Shown: positions 38,020-52,051, numbered from the stretch's first letter. The stretch is DNA of 64,000 bases from Delphinus delphis (GCF_949987515.2 NC_082686.1:45485559-45549558); one strand, 5' to 3'. Notes: a model not told the origin generated them from the letters alone. Program-made: numbers and translations.

Positions 38020-38325
38020 TAAAGGACTGTTTTTTTATAATCCATTTTTTTTTTATTGGAGTAAATTTGCTTTACAATGTTGTGTTAGTTTCTGCTGTAC
38101 AATGAAGTGAATCAGCTATACGTATACCTATATCCCTCCCTCTTGAACCTCCCTCTCCTGCTTCTCCCACCATCTAGGTCATCACAGAGAACCAAGCTGA
38201 GCTCCCTGTGCTATACAGCAGGTTCCCACTAGCTATCTATTTTGCACATGGAAGTGTATTTATGTCAAACCTAATCTCCCAAGTCGTCCCACCCTCCCTT
38301 CCCCCCATATCCACATGTCCATTCT

Positions 38326-41300
38326 CTATGTCTGCATCTCTATTCCTGCCCTACAAATAGGTTCATCTATACCATTTTTCGAGATTCCACATATATGCGT
38401 TAATACACAATATTTGTTTTTCTCTTTCTGGCTTACTTCACTCCGTATGACAGACTCTCGGTCCATCCACGTCACAAAGAACCCAATATTGTTCCTTTTT
38501 ATAGCTGAGTAATATTCCATTCAATATATGTACCACATCTTCTTTATCCATTCATCTCTCATTGGACACCTAGATTGTTTCCATGTCCTGGCTCTTGTAA
38601 ATAGTGCTGCAGTGAATATTGGGGTGCATGTGTCCTTTTGAATTATGGTTTTCTCTGGGTGTATGCCCAGTAGTGTGATTACTGGGTCACATGGTAGTTC
38701 TATTTTCAGTTTTTTAAGGAACCTCCATACTGTTCTCCATAGTGGCTGTATCAATTAACATTTCCACCCACAGTGCAAGAGGGTTCCCTTTTCTCCACAC
38801 CTTCTCCAGCATTTATTGTGTGTAGATTTTTTGATGATGGTCATTCTGACTGGTGTGAGGTGATACCTCATTGTAGTATTGATTTGCGTTTCTCTAGTAA
38901 TTAGTGATGTTGAGCATATTTTCATGTGCCTCTTGGCCATCTGTATGTCTTCTTTCATGAAGTATCCATTTAGGTCTTCCGCCCATTTTTTAATTGGGTT
39001 GTTGGTTTTTTTGATATTGAGCTGCATGAGCTGTTTATATATTTTGGAGATTAATCCTTTGTCCATTGTTTCCTTTGCAAATATTTTCTCCCATTCTGAG
39101 GGTTGTCTTACTGTCTTGTTTATGGTTTCCTTTGCTGTGCAAAAGCTTTTAAGTTTAATTAGGTCCCATTTGTTTATTTTTGTTTTTATTTTCATTACTC
39201 TAGGAGGTGGGTCAAAAAAGATCCTGCTGTGGTTTCTGTCAAAGAGTGTGTTTCCTGTGTTTTCCTCTGAGAGTTTTATAGTGGCTGGTCTTACATTTAG
39301 GTCTTTAATCCATTTGGAGTTTATTTTCGTGTATAGTGTTAGGGAATGTTCTAATTTCATTCTTTTACATGTAGCTGTCCAGTTTTCCCAGCACCGCTTA
39401 TTGAAGAGGCTGTCTTTTCTTCATTGTATGTTCTTGCCTCCCTTGTCATAGTTTAGGTGACCATAGGTGCATGGGTTTATCTCTGGGCTTTCTATCCTGT
39501 TCCATTGATCTATATTTCTGTTTTTGTGCCAGTACCATACTGTCTTGATTACTGTAGCTTTGTAGTATGGTTTGAAATTGGGTAGCCTGATACCTCCAGC
39601 TCCATTTTTCTTTCTCAAGATTGCTTTGGCTATTCAGGGTCTTTTGCGTTTCCATACGAATTGTAAAATTTTTGTTCTATTTCTGTGAAGAATGCCATTG
39701 GTAGTTTGATAGGGATTGCATTGAATCCATAGATTGCTTTGGGTAGTATAGTCATTTTTGCAATAATGATTCTTCCAATCCAAGAACATGGTATATTTCT
39801 CCATCTGTTTATGTCATCTTTGATTTCTGTCATCAATGTTTTATAGTTTTCTAAGTACAAGTCTTTTGCCTCCTTAGGTAGTAGGTTTATTCCTAGATAT
39901 TTTATTCTTTTTGTTGCAATGGTAAATGGGATTGTTTCCTTGATTTCTCTTTCTGATTTTTTGTTGTTGGTGTATAGGAATGCCAGAGATTTCTGTGCAT
40001 TAATTTTGTATCCTGCAGCCTTACCAAATTCATTGATTAGTTCTAGTAGTTTTCTGGTGGCATCTTTAGGATTTTCTATGTATACTATCATGTCATCTGC
40101 AAACAGTGACAGTTTTACTTCTTCTTTTCCAATTTGTGTTTGTTTTATTTCTTTTTCTTCTCTGATTGCCGTGGCTAGAAATTCCAAAACTATGTTGAGT
40201 AAGAGTGGCGAGAGTGGCCATCCTTGTCATATTCCCAGTCTTAGTGGAAATGCTTTCAGTTTTTCACCATTGAGAATGATGTTTGCTGTGGGTTTCTCCT
40301 ATATGGCCTTTATTACGTTGAGGTAAGTTCCCTCTGTGCCCATTTTCTGGAGGGTTTTTATCATAAATGGGTGTTGAATTTTGTCAAAAGCTTTTTCTGC
40401 ATCTATTGAGATGATCATATGGTCTTTATTCCTTAATTTGTTAATACGGTGTATCACATTGATTGATTTTCATATATTGAAGAATCCTTGCGTTCCTGGG
40501 ATAAATCCCACTTGATCATTATGTATGATCCTTTTAATGTGTTGTTGGATTCTGTTTGCTACTATTTTGTTGAGGATTTTTGCATCTATGTTCATTAGTG
40601 ATACTGGTCTGTTTTATTTTTTTTGTGATATCTTTGTCTGGTTTTGGTATCAGGGTGATGGTGGCTTTGCAGAACAAATTTGGGAGTGTTCCTCCCTCTG
40701 CAATTTTTTGGAAGATTTTGAGAAGGATTGGTGTTAGCTCTTCTCTAAATGTCTGATAGAATTTGCCTGTGAAGCCACCTGGTCCTGGACTTCTGTTTGT
40801 TGGAAGATTTTTAATTACAGTTCCAATTTCATTACTTGTGATAGGTCTGTTTATATTTTCTAATTCTTCCTGGTTCACTCTTGGAAAATTGTACCTTTCC
40901 AAGAATTTGTCCATTTCTTCGTGCTTGTCCATTTTATTGGCATATAGTTGTTTGTAGTAGTCTCTTATAATCCTTTGTATTTCTGCGATGTCAGAAGTGA
41001 TTTCTCCTTTTTCATTTCTAATTTTACTGATTTGCATCCTCTTTTTTTCTTGATGAGTCTGGCTAAATGTTTATCAATTTTGTTTATCTTCTCGAAGAAC
41101 CAACTTTTAGTTTTATTTATCTTTGCTATTGTTTTCTTCATTTCTATTTCATTTATTTCTGCTCTGATTTTTATGATTTCTTTCCTTCTACTGACTTTGG
41201 GTTTTCTTTGTTCTTCTTTCTCTAGTTGCTTTACGTGTAAGGTTAGATTGTTTGAGACTTTTATTTCTTGAGGTGAGATTGAATTGCTATAAACTTCCCT

Positions 41301-42154
41301 CTTAGAACTTCTTTTGCTGCATCCCATAGATTTTGGGTTACGGTGTTTTTGTTGTCATTTGTTTCTTTTTTTTTTAATTTCTTCTTGATTTCTTCAGTGA
41401 TCTCTTGATTATTTAGTAGTGTACTGTTTAGCCTCCATGTATTTGTATTTTTTGCAGTTTTTTTCCAGTGTTGTGGTCAGAAAAGATGCTTGATACGATT
41501 TCAGTCTTCTTAAATTTACTGAGGCTTGATTTGTGACCCAAGATGTGAACTATCCTGGAGAATGTTCCATGTGCACTTGAGAAGAAAGTGTATTCTGCCA
41601 CTTTCAGATGGAATGTCCTATAAATATCAATTAAATCTATCTGGTCTATTGTGTCATTTAAAGCTTGTGTTTCCTTATTTATCTTCTGTTTGGATGACCT
41701 GTCCACTGGTGTAAGTGGGGTGTTAAAGTCCCGTACTATTATTGTGTTACTGTCGATTTCCCCTTTTATGGTTGTTAGCATTTGCCTTATGTATTGAGGT
41801 GATCCTATGTTGGGTGTATAAATATTTATAATTGTTATATCTTCTTGGATTGATCCCTTTATCATTATGTAGTGTCCTTCCTTATCTCTTGTAACAGTCT
41901 TTATTTAAAAGTCTATTTTATCTGATACGAGTATTGCTACTCCAGCTTTCTTTTGATTTCCATTTACATGGAATATCTTTTTCCATCCCTTCACTTTCAG
42001 TCTGTATGTGTCCCTAGGTCTGAAATGGGTCTCTTGTAGACAGCATGTTTATGGTCTACTTTGGTATCCATTCAACCAGTCTGTGTCTTTTAGTTGGAGC
42101 ATTTAATCCATTTACATTCAAGGTTATTATCGATATCTGTGTTCCTACTACCAT
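38326..42154 (-). pseudogene. L1 no. 1 ORF2 (endonuclease-reverse transcriptase), broken
   Basis: On the minus strand the frame opens at ATG 42154 (MVVGTQISIITLNVNGLNAP) but meets a stop after the adjoining sequence LVEWIPK. Downstream pieces keep recognisable parts: the endonuclease DFNTPL motif (41428-41865), RT fingers with GPGGFTGKFYQTF (40534-41037), the RT active-site FADDM with an ENPKD stretch (39630-40187), and the C-terminal cysteine region plus a MEYYSAIK tail (38326-39360). Frameshifts and stops separate all of these, so no functional protein can be made from this copy. Confidence 0.9.
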
Positions 42155-42268
42155 TTTCTTAATTGCTTTGGGTTTGTTTTTGTGGGTCTTTTTCTTCTCT
42201 TGTGTTTCCCGCCTAGAGAAGTTCCTTTAGCGTTTGCTGTAAAGCTGGTTTGGTGGTGCTGAATTCTG

Positions 42269-42919
42269 TTAGCTTTTGCCGTTGAATATGAATGAAATCC
42301 TTGCTGGGTAGAGTAATCTTGGTTGTAGGTTTTTCTCTTTCATCCCTTTAAGTATATCCTGCCACTCCCTTCTGGCCTGCAGAGTTTCTGCTGAAATATT
42401 AGCTGATAACCTTATGGGGATTCCTTTGTATGTTAATTTTTGCTTTTCCCTTGCTGCCTTTAATATTTTTTCTTTGAATTTAGTTTTTGTTGGTTTGACT
42501 AATATGTGTCTTGGTGTGTTTCTCCTAGGGTTTATCCCGTATGGCACTCGCTGTGCTTCCTGGACTTGGGTGACTATTTCCTTCCCCATGGTAGGGTAGT
42601 TTTCCACTGTAATCTCTTCAAATATTTTCTCAGACCCTTTCTTTTTCTCTTCTTCTTCTGAGACTCCTATAATTTGAACGTTGGTGCATTTAGTGTTGTC
42701 CCAGAGGTCTCTAAGTTTGTCTTCAATTCTTTTCTTTCTTTCTTCCTTATTCTGTTCCTTGGCAGTTATTTCCACCATTCTGTCTTCCAGCTCACTTATT
42801 TGTTCTTCTGCCTCAGTTATTCTGTTATTGATTCCTTCTAGTGTGTTTTTCATTTCAGTTATTGTGCTGTTCATCTCTGTTTCTTTGTTCTTTAGTTCTT
42901 CTAAATCTTTGTTAAACAT
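42269..42919 (-). pseudogene. L1 no. 1 ORF1 (RNA-binding nucleoprotein), partial
   Basis: A 216-codon open piece with the coiled-coil heptads (NNRITEAEEQISELEDRMVE), the RRM-like segment (CTNVQIIGVSEEE) and the C-terminal domain (SAETLQARREWQDILK, LYPARISF). Both ends are lost: the C-terminal tail is out of frame before 42269 and the N-terminus is interrupted beyond 42919. Confidence 0.88.
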
Positions 42920-43659
42920 TTCTGTATTTTCTCAATCTGTGTCTCCATTCTGTTTCTGAGATTCTGAATCATCTTTACTGTCATTACTCTGAATTATTTT
43001 TAGGTAGGTTACCTATTTCCTCTTCATTTATTTGGGCTTGTAGATTTTTTACCTTGCTCCTTCATCTGAAACATTTTTTTTTGTCTTCCCTTTTTTTGAT
43101 TTGATGGGTGGGATTGTGTTCCTGTTTTACTGGTTGTTTGGCCTGAGGCTTCCAGCACTGGAGTTTGTAGGCTGTTGGGTGGAGCTGGGTCTTGGTGCCG
43201 AGATGAGGACCTCTGGGAGACCTCACTCCAATGAATATTCCCTGGGGTCTGAGGTTCTCTGTTAGTCCAGTGATTTGGACTCAGAGCTCCCACTGCAGGA
43301 ACTCTGGCCTGACCCCCATCTCGTGAACCAAGATCTCGCAAGATGTGTGGGGCAGCAAAAAAAAAAAAAAGAAAGAAAGAAAAGGAGCAGAATGATAACA
43401 AAGAGTAAAAAATAAAATTAGGTTAGAAAACTAACAGATTTGTTAGAAAGAATAAAAATATAGTTGAAACAACAACAGAAGGTAAAACAGAGCCACAATA
43501 GTAAGGAGAAAAAGAAAAAAAAAATCCGGAAAATGCCTTGGCTGTGGGGGGTAGGGAGTAGGCAGGGGTGGGTTTCAGGTGGGGGTGGGGCCTATGCTTA
43601 GGACCAACAGAGCAGGAAAAGACCCTGGAGGTGCTGGGTGGGTGGGGCGGTGAGTCTTA

Positions 43660-44620
43660 GGCTCAATGCAGCAGGAGGAGCCTCAGCAGGAGGGGCCCAG
43701 GCAGTGCCTCTGGCCTTGGAGGGTGGAGGACCTGGACCCAGGACCCCAGCAGGCTCACTGGGCCCGAGTGGGCAGGGGAAGTGCTAAGCATATTCCCCCC
43801 AATCCTCTGATCCTGGAAGGACCCTCCCCATTGCCCTCTCTTCTTTTCCCCTCTCCTTCCCTCTTATGCCCCTGGGACCCACACAGCCAGAGGAGATCCT
43901 GGAAGGCAGAGGACCAGACCTGGAAGCCCAGCAGGCTTCCTGGGGCCAAGTGGGTGGGGGAAACGCCCACAGTGCCTTCTGTGATCCCCTGGCCCCAGAT
44001 GGTCTGCCTCTCCTCCTCTTCCCCTCTCCTCCCTCCCTCCCATTCTCCTAGGACCCACAAGGCTGGAGGGGGCCCTGGAGATCAGAGCACCAGGCCTGGG
44101 AGCCCAGCAGCCTTCCCGGGGCCCAAGTGGATTGTGGGGAAACACCGGCTGCACCTCCCCTGATCCTCCGGCCCCAGAGGGCCCCTCCCTCCCACCTCTC
44201 CTCTTCTCCCCTTGCCTCCCTCCTATGCTGCTAGGACCCACGCTGCCCGGAGGGGGCCTTGGAGTCCAGCAAGCTTTTTGCGGCCAAGTGGCCAGGGCAA
44301 AGGCCTGTTGCACTTCCCTGATCCTCCAGTCTGGAAGGGCTCCTCCCACCCACCTCTCCTCTTCTTCCCCTCACCTCCCTCCTATGGCTCTAGGACCAAC
44401 AGGGCCTTGGAGGGTGGAGGACCCTGCTGAGGAGCCCTGAGGGCTTCCCAGGGCCCGACTGGGCAAGGGAGACGCTAGGTGTGCTCTCCCTGATCCTCTG
44501 AGCCCCCAAAGCTCCCTCCAGGCATGGGAACCCCTCCCCTCTCCCACCCACCCCTCAGGTGCACCAGTCCTGTCTGGCCTCCACTTCTCCTCCCCCCTCA
44601 ATCCCCCCTCATGCTACCCA
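43660..44620 (-). repeat. Tandem GC-rich units in the L1 no. 1 5' UTR
   Basis: About four imperfect units of roughly 160-185 bp. Each has a pyrimidine block (CCTCTCCTCTTCTCCCC-type) followed by CTCCTATG..CTAGGACCCA and a GCAGG..CTTCC..GGGGCCAAGTGG segment. Pyrimidine blocks recur near 43830, 44007, 44190 and 44351. The proline-rich ORFs on both strands are by-products of this repeat. Confidence 0.8.
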
Positions 44621-44762
44621 GTTGCTTGGGGGTTCCTCCCATCTCCTAGGGCGTTGAGGTCCCCCACCAGTGTCCAGCAGGCACCCTAGTTGTGGAGAAA
44701 CGTGAACTCCGCGTCCTCTCCTGCCAGCATCTTGACTCCACCCCCTGTATTTTCTGCTAAAG

Positions 44763-47700
44763 AAAGATAAGGCAGGATTATTTTGTTTGCCATTGTAACT
44801 TCATTATCATGTTATGAAATCTTGTCAAATTCGTGGTACCTTAAATTAATAAGTATCAGCCAGCCATAATTTGCAGTGTATTTTATGCAGGTAGGTAGGT
44901 AAATCTTTATTATTTAAACTGGAGTATTTTCCAAATGTCTTTGCTTCTCAGATGATCTTCACAAATTTGTGGAATTTACTTTCAGGTAGCATTGCCTTCT
45001 TTTTGGCTCTCTCTTTACAAGAAGAGCAAAGCAAAGGGAAAGGTGAATCATTTTTATAGATTCTAGGATAATTAGACAGTTTCCCAGGAGTGTGGTATGC
45101 ATATCAGTAGTAGCAAGCAAGATGACTGAGTCATTTACGTAGTAAGTAATGGAACATATTATTTTAATAACTGAAATATATATAAAGCTAGCACATCTAC
45201 CACATAATGCATGAGTTACAGTTAGGTTCTGCTACATATAAAGAAAACCCACATAACAGTGGACTGCATAAGATACTTATTTTTCTGTCATCTAAATAAG
45301 TCCAGAAGAGGTATTCCAAGGCTGGTGTGGCAGCTGCATGATCCAGGCATCTTCCATCTTTCTGCTTTGATATCCTTAGTGCCTGGTTTTCTTCAAGATC
45401 CTCAGGATCTCCACATGGCCACCTTAGTTAACTATCTTATCTATATTCTAAATCACAGGGATGAGAAAAGAACAGGGCAAAAGAATAAGCCTTCTTGCTA
45501 AATAAGCCCTCTTTAAAGAGCTTACCTAGAAGCCCCAACTGATGACTCTTTTACCTCATTGGCTGAGGCTGGATTTTTTTTTTTTAGGCAGGACATATTG
45601 CTGCCTCCATTAGTAATAGGGGTCCTGTAAGTATGAAAGAAGAGGAGAGTGGATATTGGGTAGACAGCTAACATTTACAGTTGTAAGTACTTTTATCTAG
45701 GTAAAAACCATTAGTCAATCAATGAAAAATGCTGAGTAAAAATTAATATAGACTGCATACAGACAGAACAAAAATTAGGAAGCTGGTACTCTTAATGACT
45801 GAATGGCTGGAGAGTGGGAAGCATTGCTCCTAAATATGGTAATTGAAGGTGGACTTCAGTGCCTCCAAACAGTGCTTCAGGTTGAGCAGAATGAGAAGCC
45901 TTACTGCCTTTTTTTTTTTCTTTCTCCCAACGGCTTCAGTTATACTTCTGTTTAGTTCGAGATTGCTTTGGAATTACAAAAATGCCATTATTTCTTTTCT
46001 TCTGGTCATCATTCCCTTCTTCTATGTGAGTGAGTTTGCCATGTGAAAACAACTAACTGCTGGTGTATTTTCAGGTGGGAGTTTGTTTGAGGCAGCCGTG
46101 ATAAGAAGTTGAAAATGGATTTGCAAAGCAATTTAGGTGTTTTAAGGGGCTCCCCAGCCAAGCTGGAAATCAGCTGAGATATACATGCTGAAGTCAGGCA
46201 GAGATAAAAGCTAGCAGTTTTATTGAAAAAGGTGATTGTGGAGGGCAAGGTTTAGGTCTGGCCAGAGGACTTGCTAACACTCTAGTTTATGATTCGTGTC
46301 CCAAAATTCAAGCTTTCCTACGCAGGGAAAGATCCTGCTCATCTAGGTTTACTGCATGCTTAAGAACAGGTGAGAATGCATGGTTTCAAGAAGCATGTGG
46401 CTCTCAAAGAGACAGAGACAAAGAGAGAGGCAGAACCAAGGATGTCGGTTTCCATTTCATAAACTGAGAAGTCAAAGAAGTCTCTTTTTTTTTTTCCCCT
46501 ATGAAGAGGAATAAATTTGGAGAGGGGAGACAGAGTAACTAGAAGTATTATTTTAATGGATTTCTCTCTATATAGAGGCAGAGAAAAAGAGATTCTTCCC
46601 CAATAAGGAAAAGAACAGGTCAAAAAGTCCATATACATTGGAGTCTGTCTCCTGACCTAGGTGATTATGAGAGATTTCTTTAACAGTCCTTGAGAGGAAG
46701 ATATAGCATCCTACCCAATTGAATGGGGTCTGAATTGAATTTAGAGAATGATGGATGTATGGTAAAAACAGAACCATGTGCAGCTGTGCTTGGGTCCATA
46801 ATTAGTTCCATGGATCAGCTATCAGCAGATCAACCTGGGCTAATAGTTAAACTTAGTGGCTGGTGACCTGCACTTCTGCAGGTAAGGCTGTGAGCAAGAT
46901 TATAAGGAAATTCTTTAGGTAGGGTCCTTTAGGTCCTATCCTATAGGAGATATTTCCATTTTTCTCCACGTGAAGGAATATCCTCAAAAGTAATTTTTTT
47001 GTAAAAGTAGTCTCAAATAAGTACAAAATGATTGAAACCAGAGCCACAGTTAATAGCCCCAAAGTGGACCAGCCCCCCCAGTGCCTACTATACTCAACTT
47101 GGCAGAAATGTCATTCAAAGAACAAAACAGAAATTACATTATCTTTTTCCATCACCCCCAACAGTATAGTGATCTTCTGTCCCAAGACATGGTTATTACC
47201 GTAGGGATAATCTTTGATATGGGTGGGAACAGCTTTCTTCTCTAAACATTATTGGTCATTTGTTTGGGGTAGAAGGGGAAGGAGGCAGCATGAGCTCAGT
47301 CCATCATCTTGAAATATTCTAATATCCCAATTTCAGACTAGTCCTGTGAAAGTTCTACTAACCCTGCCTAACACACCACATTAGTCAGGGAGAGTCCTCA
47401 GGAAAACCTAGGCTTGCAGCCAATAAGTAAGACTTTTTAATTAATCTTGTTTTGCTTTCCAACATACCTATCTCTCTGCTACCTCTGATGAATTATGGAA
47501 CTAGCCTAGACTATCTCCAGGGCTATTATTAAGGAGATAGCCTAATTTCTGACACCACTTCCTGAGCCTTAATCTTTAGCAACTATCCTGTCTCCTGAGA
47601 ACAATTGACCTCTACATCCTGAGAGCAGAGTAAGTTGCTTTACTTTAAAAAAATTTAGAAAACAACTTGGTGACAGAAGCCAAGAGGACACTTGAAATGG

Positions 47701-47809
47701 GACTTCTTAAAAACCCCAAAACCTCTGTCATTCAGGCACAGATATAACACTTGCTTCCTCCCTACCTTTGAACTCAAGAAAAGTGTCTTGTGAGCTTACA
47801 TCCACTATG
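44763..47809. other. ARL6 intron between the two L1 elements
   Basis: 3 kb of intronic sequence. A diverged old repeat is possible around 45,270-45,560. No exon with proper phase was found. Confidence 0.5.
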
Positions 47810-48189
47810 AGAAATTCATTATTTTTTTTTTACATCTGTATTAGAGTATAATTGCTTTACAATGGTGTGCTAGTTTCTGTTTTATAACAAAGTGAATCAG
47901 TTATACATATACATATGTTCCCATCTCTCTTCCCTCTTGCGTCTCCCTCACTACCACCCTCCCTATCCCACCCGTCTAGGTGGTCCCAAAGCACCGAGCT
48001 GATCTCCCTGTTCTATGCGGCTGCTTCCAACTAGCTATCTATTTTATGTTGGGTAGTGTATATATGTCCATGCCACTCTCTCGCTTTGTCACAGCTTACC
48101 CTTCCCCCTCCCCATATCCTCAAGTTCATTCTCTAGTAGGTCTGTGTCTTTATTCCTGTCTTACCCCTAGGTTCTTCATGACATTTTTT

Positions 48190-51100
48190 TTTCTTAAATT
48201 CCATATATATGTGTTAGCATACGGTATTTGTCTTTCTCTTTCTGACTTACTTCACTCTGTATGACAGACTCTAGGTCCATCCACCTTATTACAAATAGCT
48301 CAATTTTGTTTCTTTTTATGGCTGAGTAATATTCCATTGTATATATGTGCCACATCTTCTTTATCCATCATCTGATGATGGACACTTAGGTTGTTTCCAT
48401 CTCCAGGCTATTGTAAATAGAACTGCAATGAACATTTTGGTACATGACTCTTTTTGAATTATGGTTTTCTCAGGGTATATGCCCAGTAGTGGGATTGCTG
48501 GGTCATATGGTAGTGCTATTTTTAGTTTTTTAAGGAACCTCCATACTGTTCTCCACAGTGGCTGTATCAATTCACATTCCCACCAGCAGTGCAAGAGTGT
48601 TCCCTTTTCTTCACACCCTCTCCAGCATTTATTGTTTCTAGGTTTTTGGATGATGGCCATTCTGACTGGTATGAGATGATATCTCATTGTAGTTTTGATT
48701 TGCATTTCTCTAATGATTAATGATGTTTAGCATTCTTTCATGTGTTTGTTGGCAGTCTGTATATCTTCTTTGGAGAACTGTCATATAGGTCTTCTGCCCA
48801 TTTTTGGATTGGGTTGTTTGTTTTTTTGTTAAGAGCTGCTTGTAAATTTTGGACATTAGTCCTTTGTCAGTTGCTTCATTTGCAAATATTTTCTCCTATT
48901 CTGAGGGTTGTCTTTTGGTCCTGTTTATGGTTTCCTTTGCTGTGCAAAAGCTTTGAAGTTTCATTAGGTCCCATTTGTTTATTTTTGTTTTTATTTCCAT
49001 TTCTCTAGGAGGTGGGTCAAAAAGGATCTAGCTGTGATTTATGTCATAGAGTATTCTGCCTATGTTTTCCTCTAAAAGTTTGATAGTTTCTGGCCTTACA
49101 TTTAGGTCTTTAATCCATATTGAGCTTATTTTTGTGTATGGTGTTAGGAAGTGTTCTAATCTCATACTTTTACATGTACCTGTCCAGTTTTCCCAGCACC
49201 ACTTATTGAAGAGGCTATCCTTTCTCCACTGTACATTCCTGCCTCCTTTATTCCTGCCTCCTTTACCGTATGTGCGTCGGTTTATCTCTGGGCTTTCTAT
49301 CTTGTTCCATTGATCTATCTTTCTGTTTTTGTGCCAGTACCGTACTGTTTTGACTACTGTGGCTTTGTAGAATAGTCTGAAGTCAGGGAGCCTGATTCTT
49401 CCAGCTCCGTTTTTTGTTCTCAAGATTGCTTTGGCTATTTGGGGTCTTGTGTGTTTCCATACAAATTGTGAAATTTTTTGTTCTAGTTCTGTGAAAAATG
49501 CCAGTGGTAGTTTGATACGGATTGCATTGAATCTGTAGATTGCTTTGGGTAGTAGAGTCATTTTCACAATGTTGATTCTTCCAATCCAAGAACATGGTAT
49601 ATCTTTCCATCTATTTGTATCATCTTTAATTTCTTTTATCGGTGTCTTATAATTTTCTGTATACAGGTGTTTTGTCTCCTTAGGTAGGTTTATTCCTAGA
49701 TATTTCATTCTTTTTGTTGCAGTGGTAAATGGGAGTGTTTTCTTGATTTCACTTTCATATTTTACATCATTCGTTTATAGGAATGCCAGAGATTTCTGTG
49801 CATTAATTTTGTATCCTGCTACTTTACCAAATTCATTGATTAGCTCTAGTAGTTTTCTGGTAGCATCTTTAGGATTCTCTATGTATAGTATCATGTCATC
49901 TGCAAACAGTGACAGCTTTACTTCTTCTTTTCTGATTTGGATTCCTTTTATTTCCTTTTCTTCTGTGATTGCTGTGGCTAAAACTTCCAAAACTATGTTG
50001 AATAATTGTGGTGAGAGTGGGCAACCTTGTCTTGTTCCTGATCTTAGTGGAAATGGTTTCAGTTTTTCACCATTGAGGATGATGTTGGCTGTGGGTTTGT
50101 CATATATGGCCTTTATTATGTTGAGGTAAGTTCCCTCTATGCCTACTTTCTGCAGGGTTTTTATCATAAATGGGTGTTGAATTTTGTTGAAAGCTTTTTC
50201 TGCATCTATTGAGATGATCATATGGTTTTTATTCTTCAATTTGTTAATATGGTGTATCACGTTGATTGATTTGCATATATTGAAGAATCCTTGCATTCCT
50301 GGAATCAACCCTACTTGGTCATGGTGTATGATCCTTTTAATGTGCTGTAGGATTCTCTTTGCTAGTATTTTGTTGAGGATTTTTGCATCCATGTCATCAG
50401 TGATATTGGCCTGTAGTTTTCTTACTTTACGACATTTTTGTCTGGTTTTTGAATCAGGGTGATGGTGGCCTCGTAGAATGAGTTTGAGTGTTCCTCCCTC
50501 TGCTATATTTTGGAAGAGTTTGAGAAGGATAGCTGTTAGCTCTTCTCTAAATGTTTGATAGAATTCGCCTGTGAAGCCATCTGGTCCTGGGCTTTTGCTT
50601 GTTGGAAGATTTTTAATCAGAGTTTCAATTTCAGTGCTTGTGATTGTTCTGTTCATATTTTCTATTTCTTCCTGATTCAGTCTTGGCAGCTTGTGCATTT
50701 CTAAGAATTTGTCCTATTCTTCCAGGTTGTCCATTTTATTGGCATAGAGTTGCTTGTAGTAATCTCTCATGATCTTTTGTATTTCTGCAGTGTCAGTTGT
50801 TACTTCTCCTTTTTCATTTCTAATTCTATTGATTTGAGTCTTCTCCCTTTTTTTCTTGACGAGTCTGGCTAATGGTTTATCAATTTTGTTTATCTTCTCA
50901 AAGAACCAGCTTTTAGTTTTATTGATCTTTGCTATCGTTTCCTTCATTTCTTTTTCATTTATTTCTGATCTGATCTTTATGATTTCCTTCCTTCTGCTAA
51001 CTTTGGGGTTTTTTTGTTCTTTCTCTAATTGCTTTAGGTGCAAGGTTAGGTTGTTTATTCGAGATGTTTCCTGTTTCTTGAGGTTGGATTGTATTGCTAT

Positions 51101-51993
51101 AAACTTCCCTCTTAGAAATGCTTTTGCTTTATCCCATAGGTTTTGGGTCATCGTGTCTCCATTGTCGTTTGTTTCTACGTATTTTTTGATTTCCTCTTTA
51201 ATTTCTTCAGTGATCACTTCGTTATTAAGTAGTGTATTGTTTAGCCTCCATGTGTTTGTGTTTTTTACAGATCTTTTCCTGTAATTGATGTCTAGTCTCA
51301 TAGCGTTGTGGTCAGAAAAGACACTTGATATGATTTCAGTTTTCTTAAATTTACCAAGGCTTGATTTGTGACCCAACATATGATCTATCCTGGAGAATGT
51401 TCCACGAGCACTTGGGAAAAATGTGTATTCTGTTGTTTTTGGATGGAATGCCCTATAAATATCAATTAAGTCCATCTTGTTTGATGTATCATTTAAAGCT
51501 TGTGTTTCCTTATTTATTTTCATTTTGGGTGATCTGTCCATTGGTGAAAGTGGGGTGTTAAAGTCCCCTACTATGAATGTGTTACTGTTGATTTCCCCTT
51601 TTCTGGCTGTTAGTATTTGCCTTATGTATTGAGGTGCTCCTATGTTGGGTGCATAAATATTTACAATTTTTATATCTTCTTCTTGGATCGATCCCTTGAT
51701 CATTATGTAGTGTCCTTCTTTGTCTCTTCTAATAGTCTTTATTTTAAAGTCTATTTTGTGTGATATGTGAATTGCTACTCCAGCTTTCTTTTGGTTTCCA
51801 TTTGCATGGAATATCTTTTTCCATCCCCCAACTTCAGTCTGTATGTGTCTCTAGGTCTGAAGTGGGTCTCTTGTAGACAGCGTATATATGGGTCTTGTTT
51901 TTGTATCCATTCAGGCAGTCTGTGTCTTTTGGTGGGAGCATTTAATCCATTTACATTTAAGGTAATTATCGATATGTATGTTCCTGTTCCCAA
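48190..51993 (-). pseudogene. L1 no. 2 ORF2 (endonuclease-reverse transcriptase), broken
   Basis: On the minus strand the frame starts at 51993 with MGTGTYISIITLNVNGLN and the LQETH endonuclease motif, then shifts frame near 51,775. A long piece, 50714-51703, carries [12 protein letters not shown] and the SDHNAM end of the nuclease domain. Piece 49775-50698 has the RT motifs [29 protein letters not shown] and [14 protein letters not shown]. Pieces 49028-49708 and 48361-48705 give the thumb and the C-terminal cysteine region. About four lesions inactivate it. The left limit is approximate. Confidence 0.9.
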
Positions 51994-52051
51994 TTTCTTA
52001 ATTGTTTTGGGTTTGTTATTGTAGGTCTTTTCCTTGTCTTGTGTTTCTTGC

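Larger units (their letters stand above)
38025..44745 (-). mobile_element. Near full-length LINE-1 no. 1, antisense in ARL6 intron
   Basis: From the poly-T leader and TTTTATTGGAGTAAATTTGC (3' UTR) at the left to the L1 5' end at 44745 (GGGGGTGGAGTCAAGATGC on the minus strand), all parts are present: 3' UTR, ORF2, ORF1, A-rich segment and GC-rich 5' UTR with tandem units. Both ORFs carry stops and frameshifts. A diverged target duplication, TGTATTTTTTTTAAAG at 38009-38024 versus TGTATTTTCTGCTAAAG at 44746-44762, sets the limits. Confidence 0.9.

Noticed and set aside
38326..42919. Many minus- and plus-strand ORFs that look like host proteins
   Set aside because: All fall inside L1 no. 1. The minus-strand ones are broken ORF1/ORF2 pieces and the plus-strand ones are their complements.
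43666..44440. Proline-rich ORFs of 100-165 codons
   Set aside because: They follow the tandem GC-rich units of the L1 5' UTR on both strands rather than a conserved protein.
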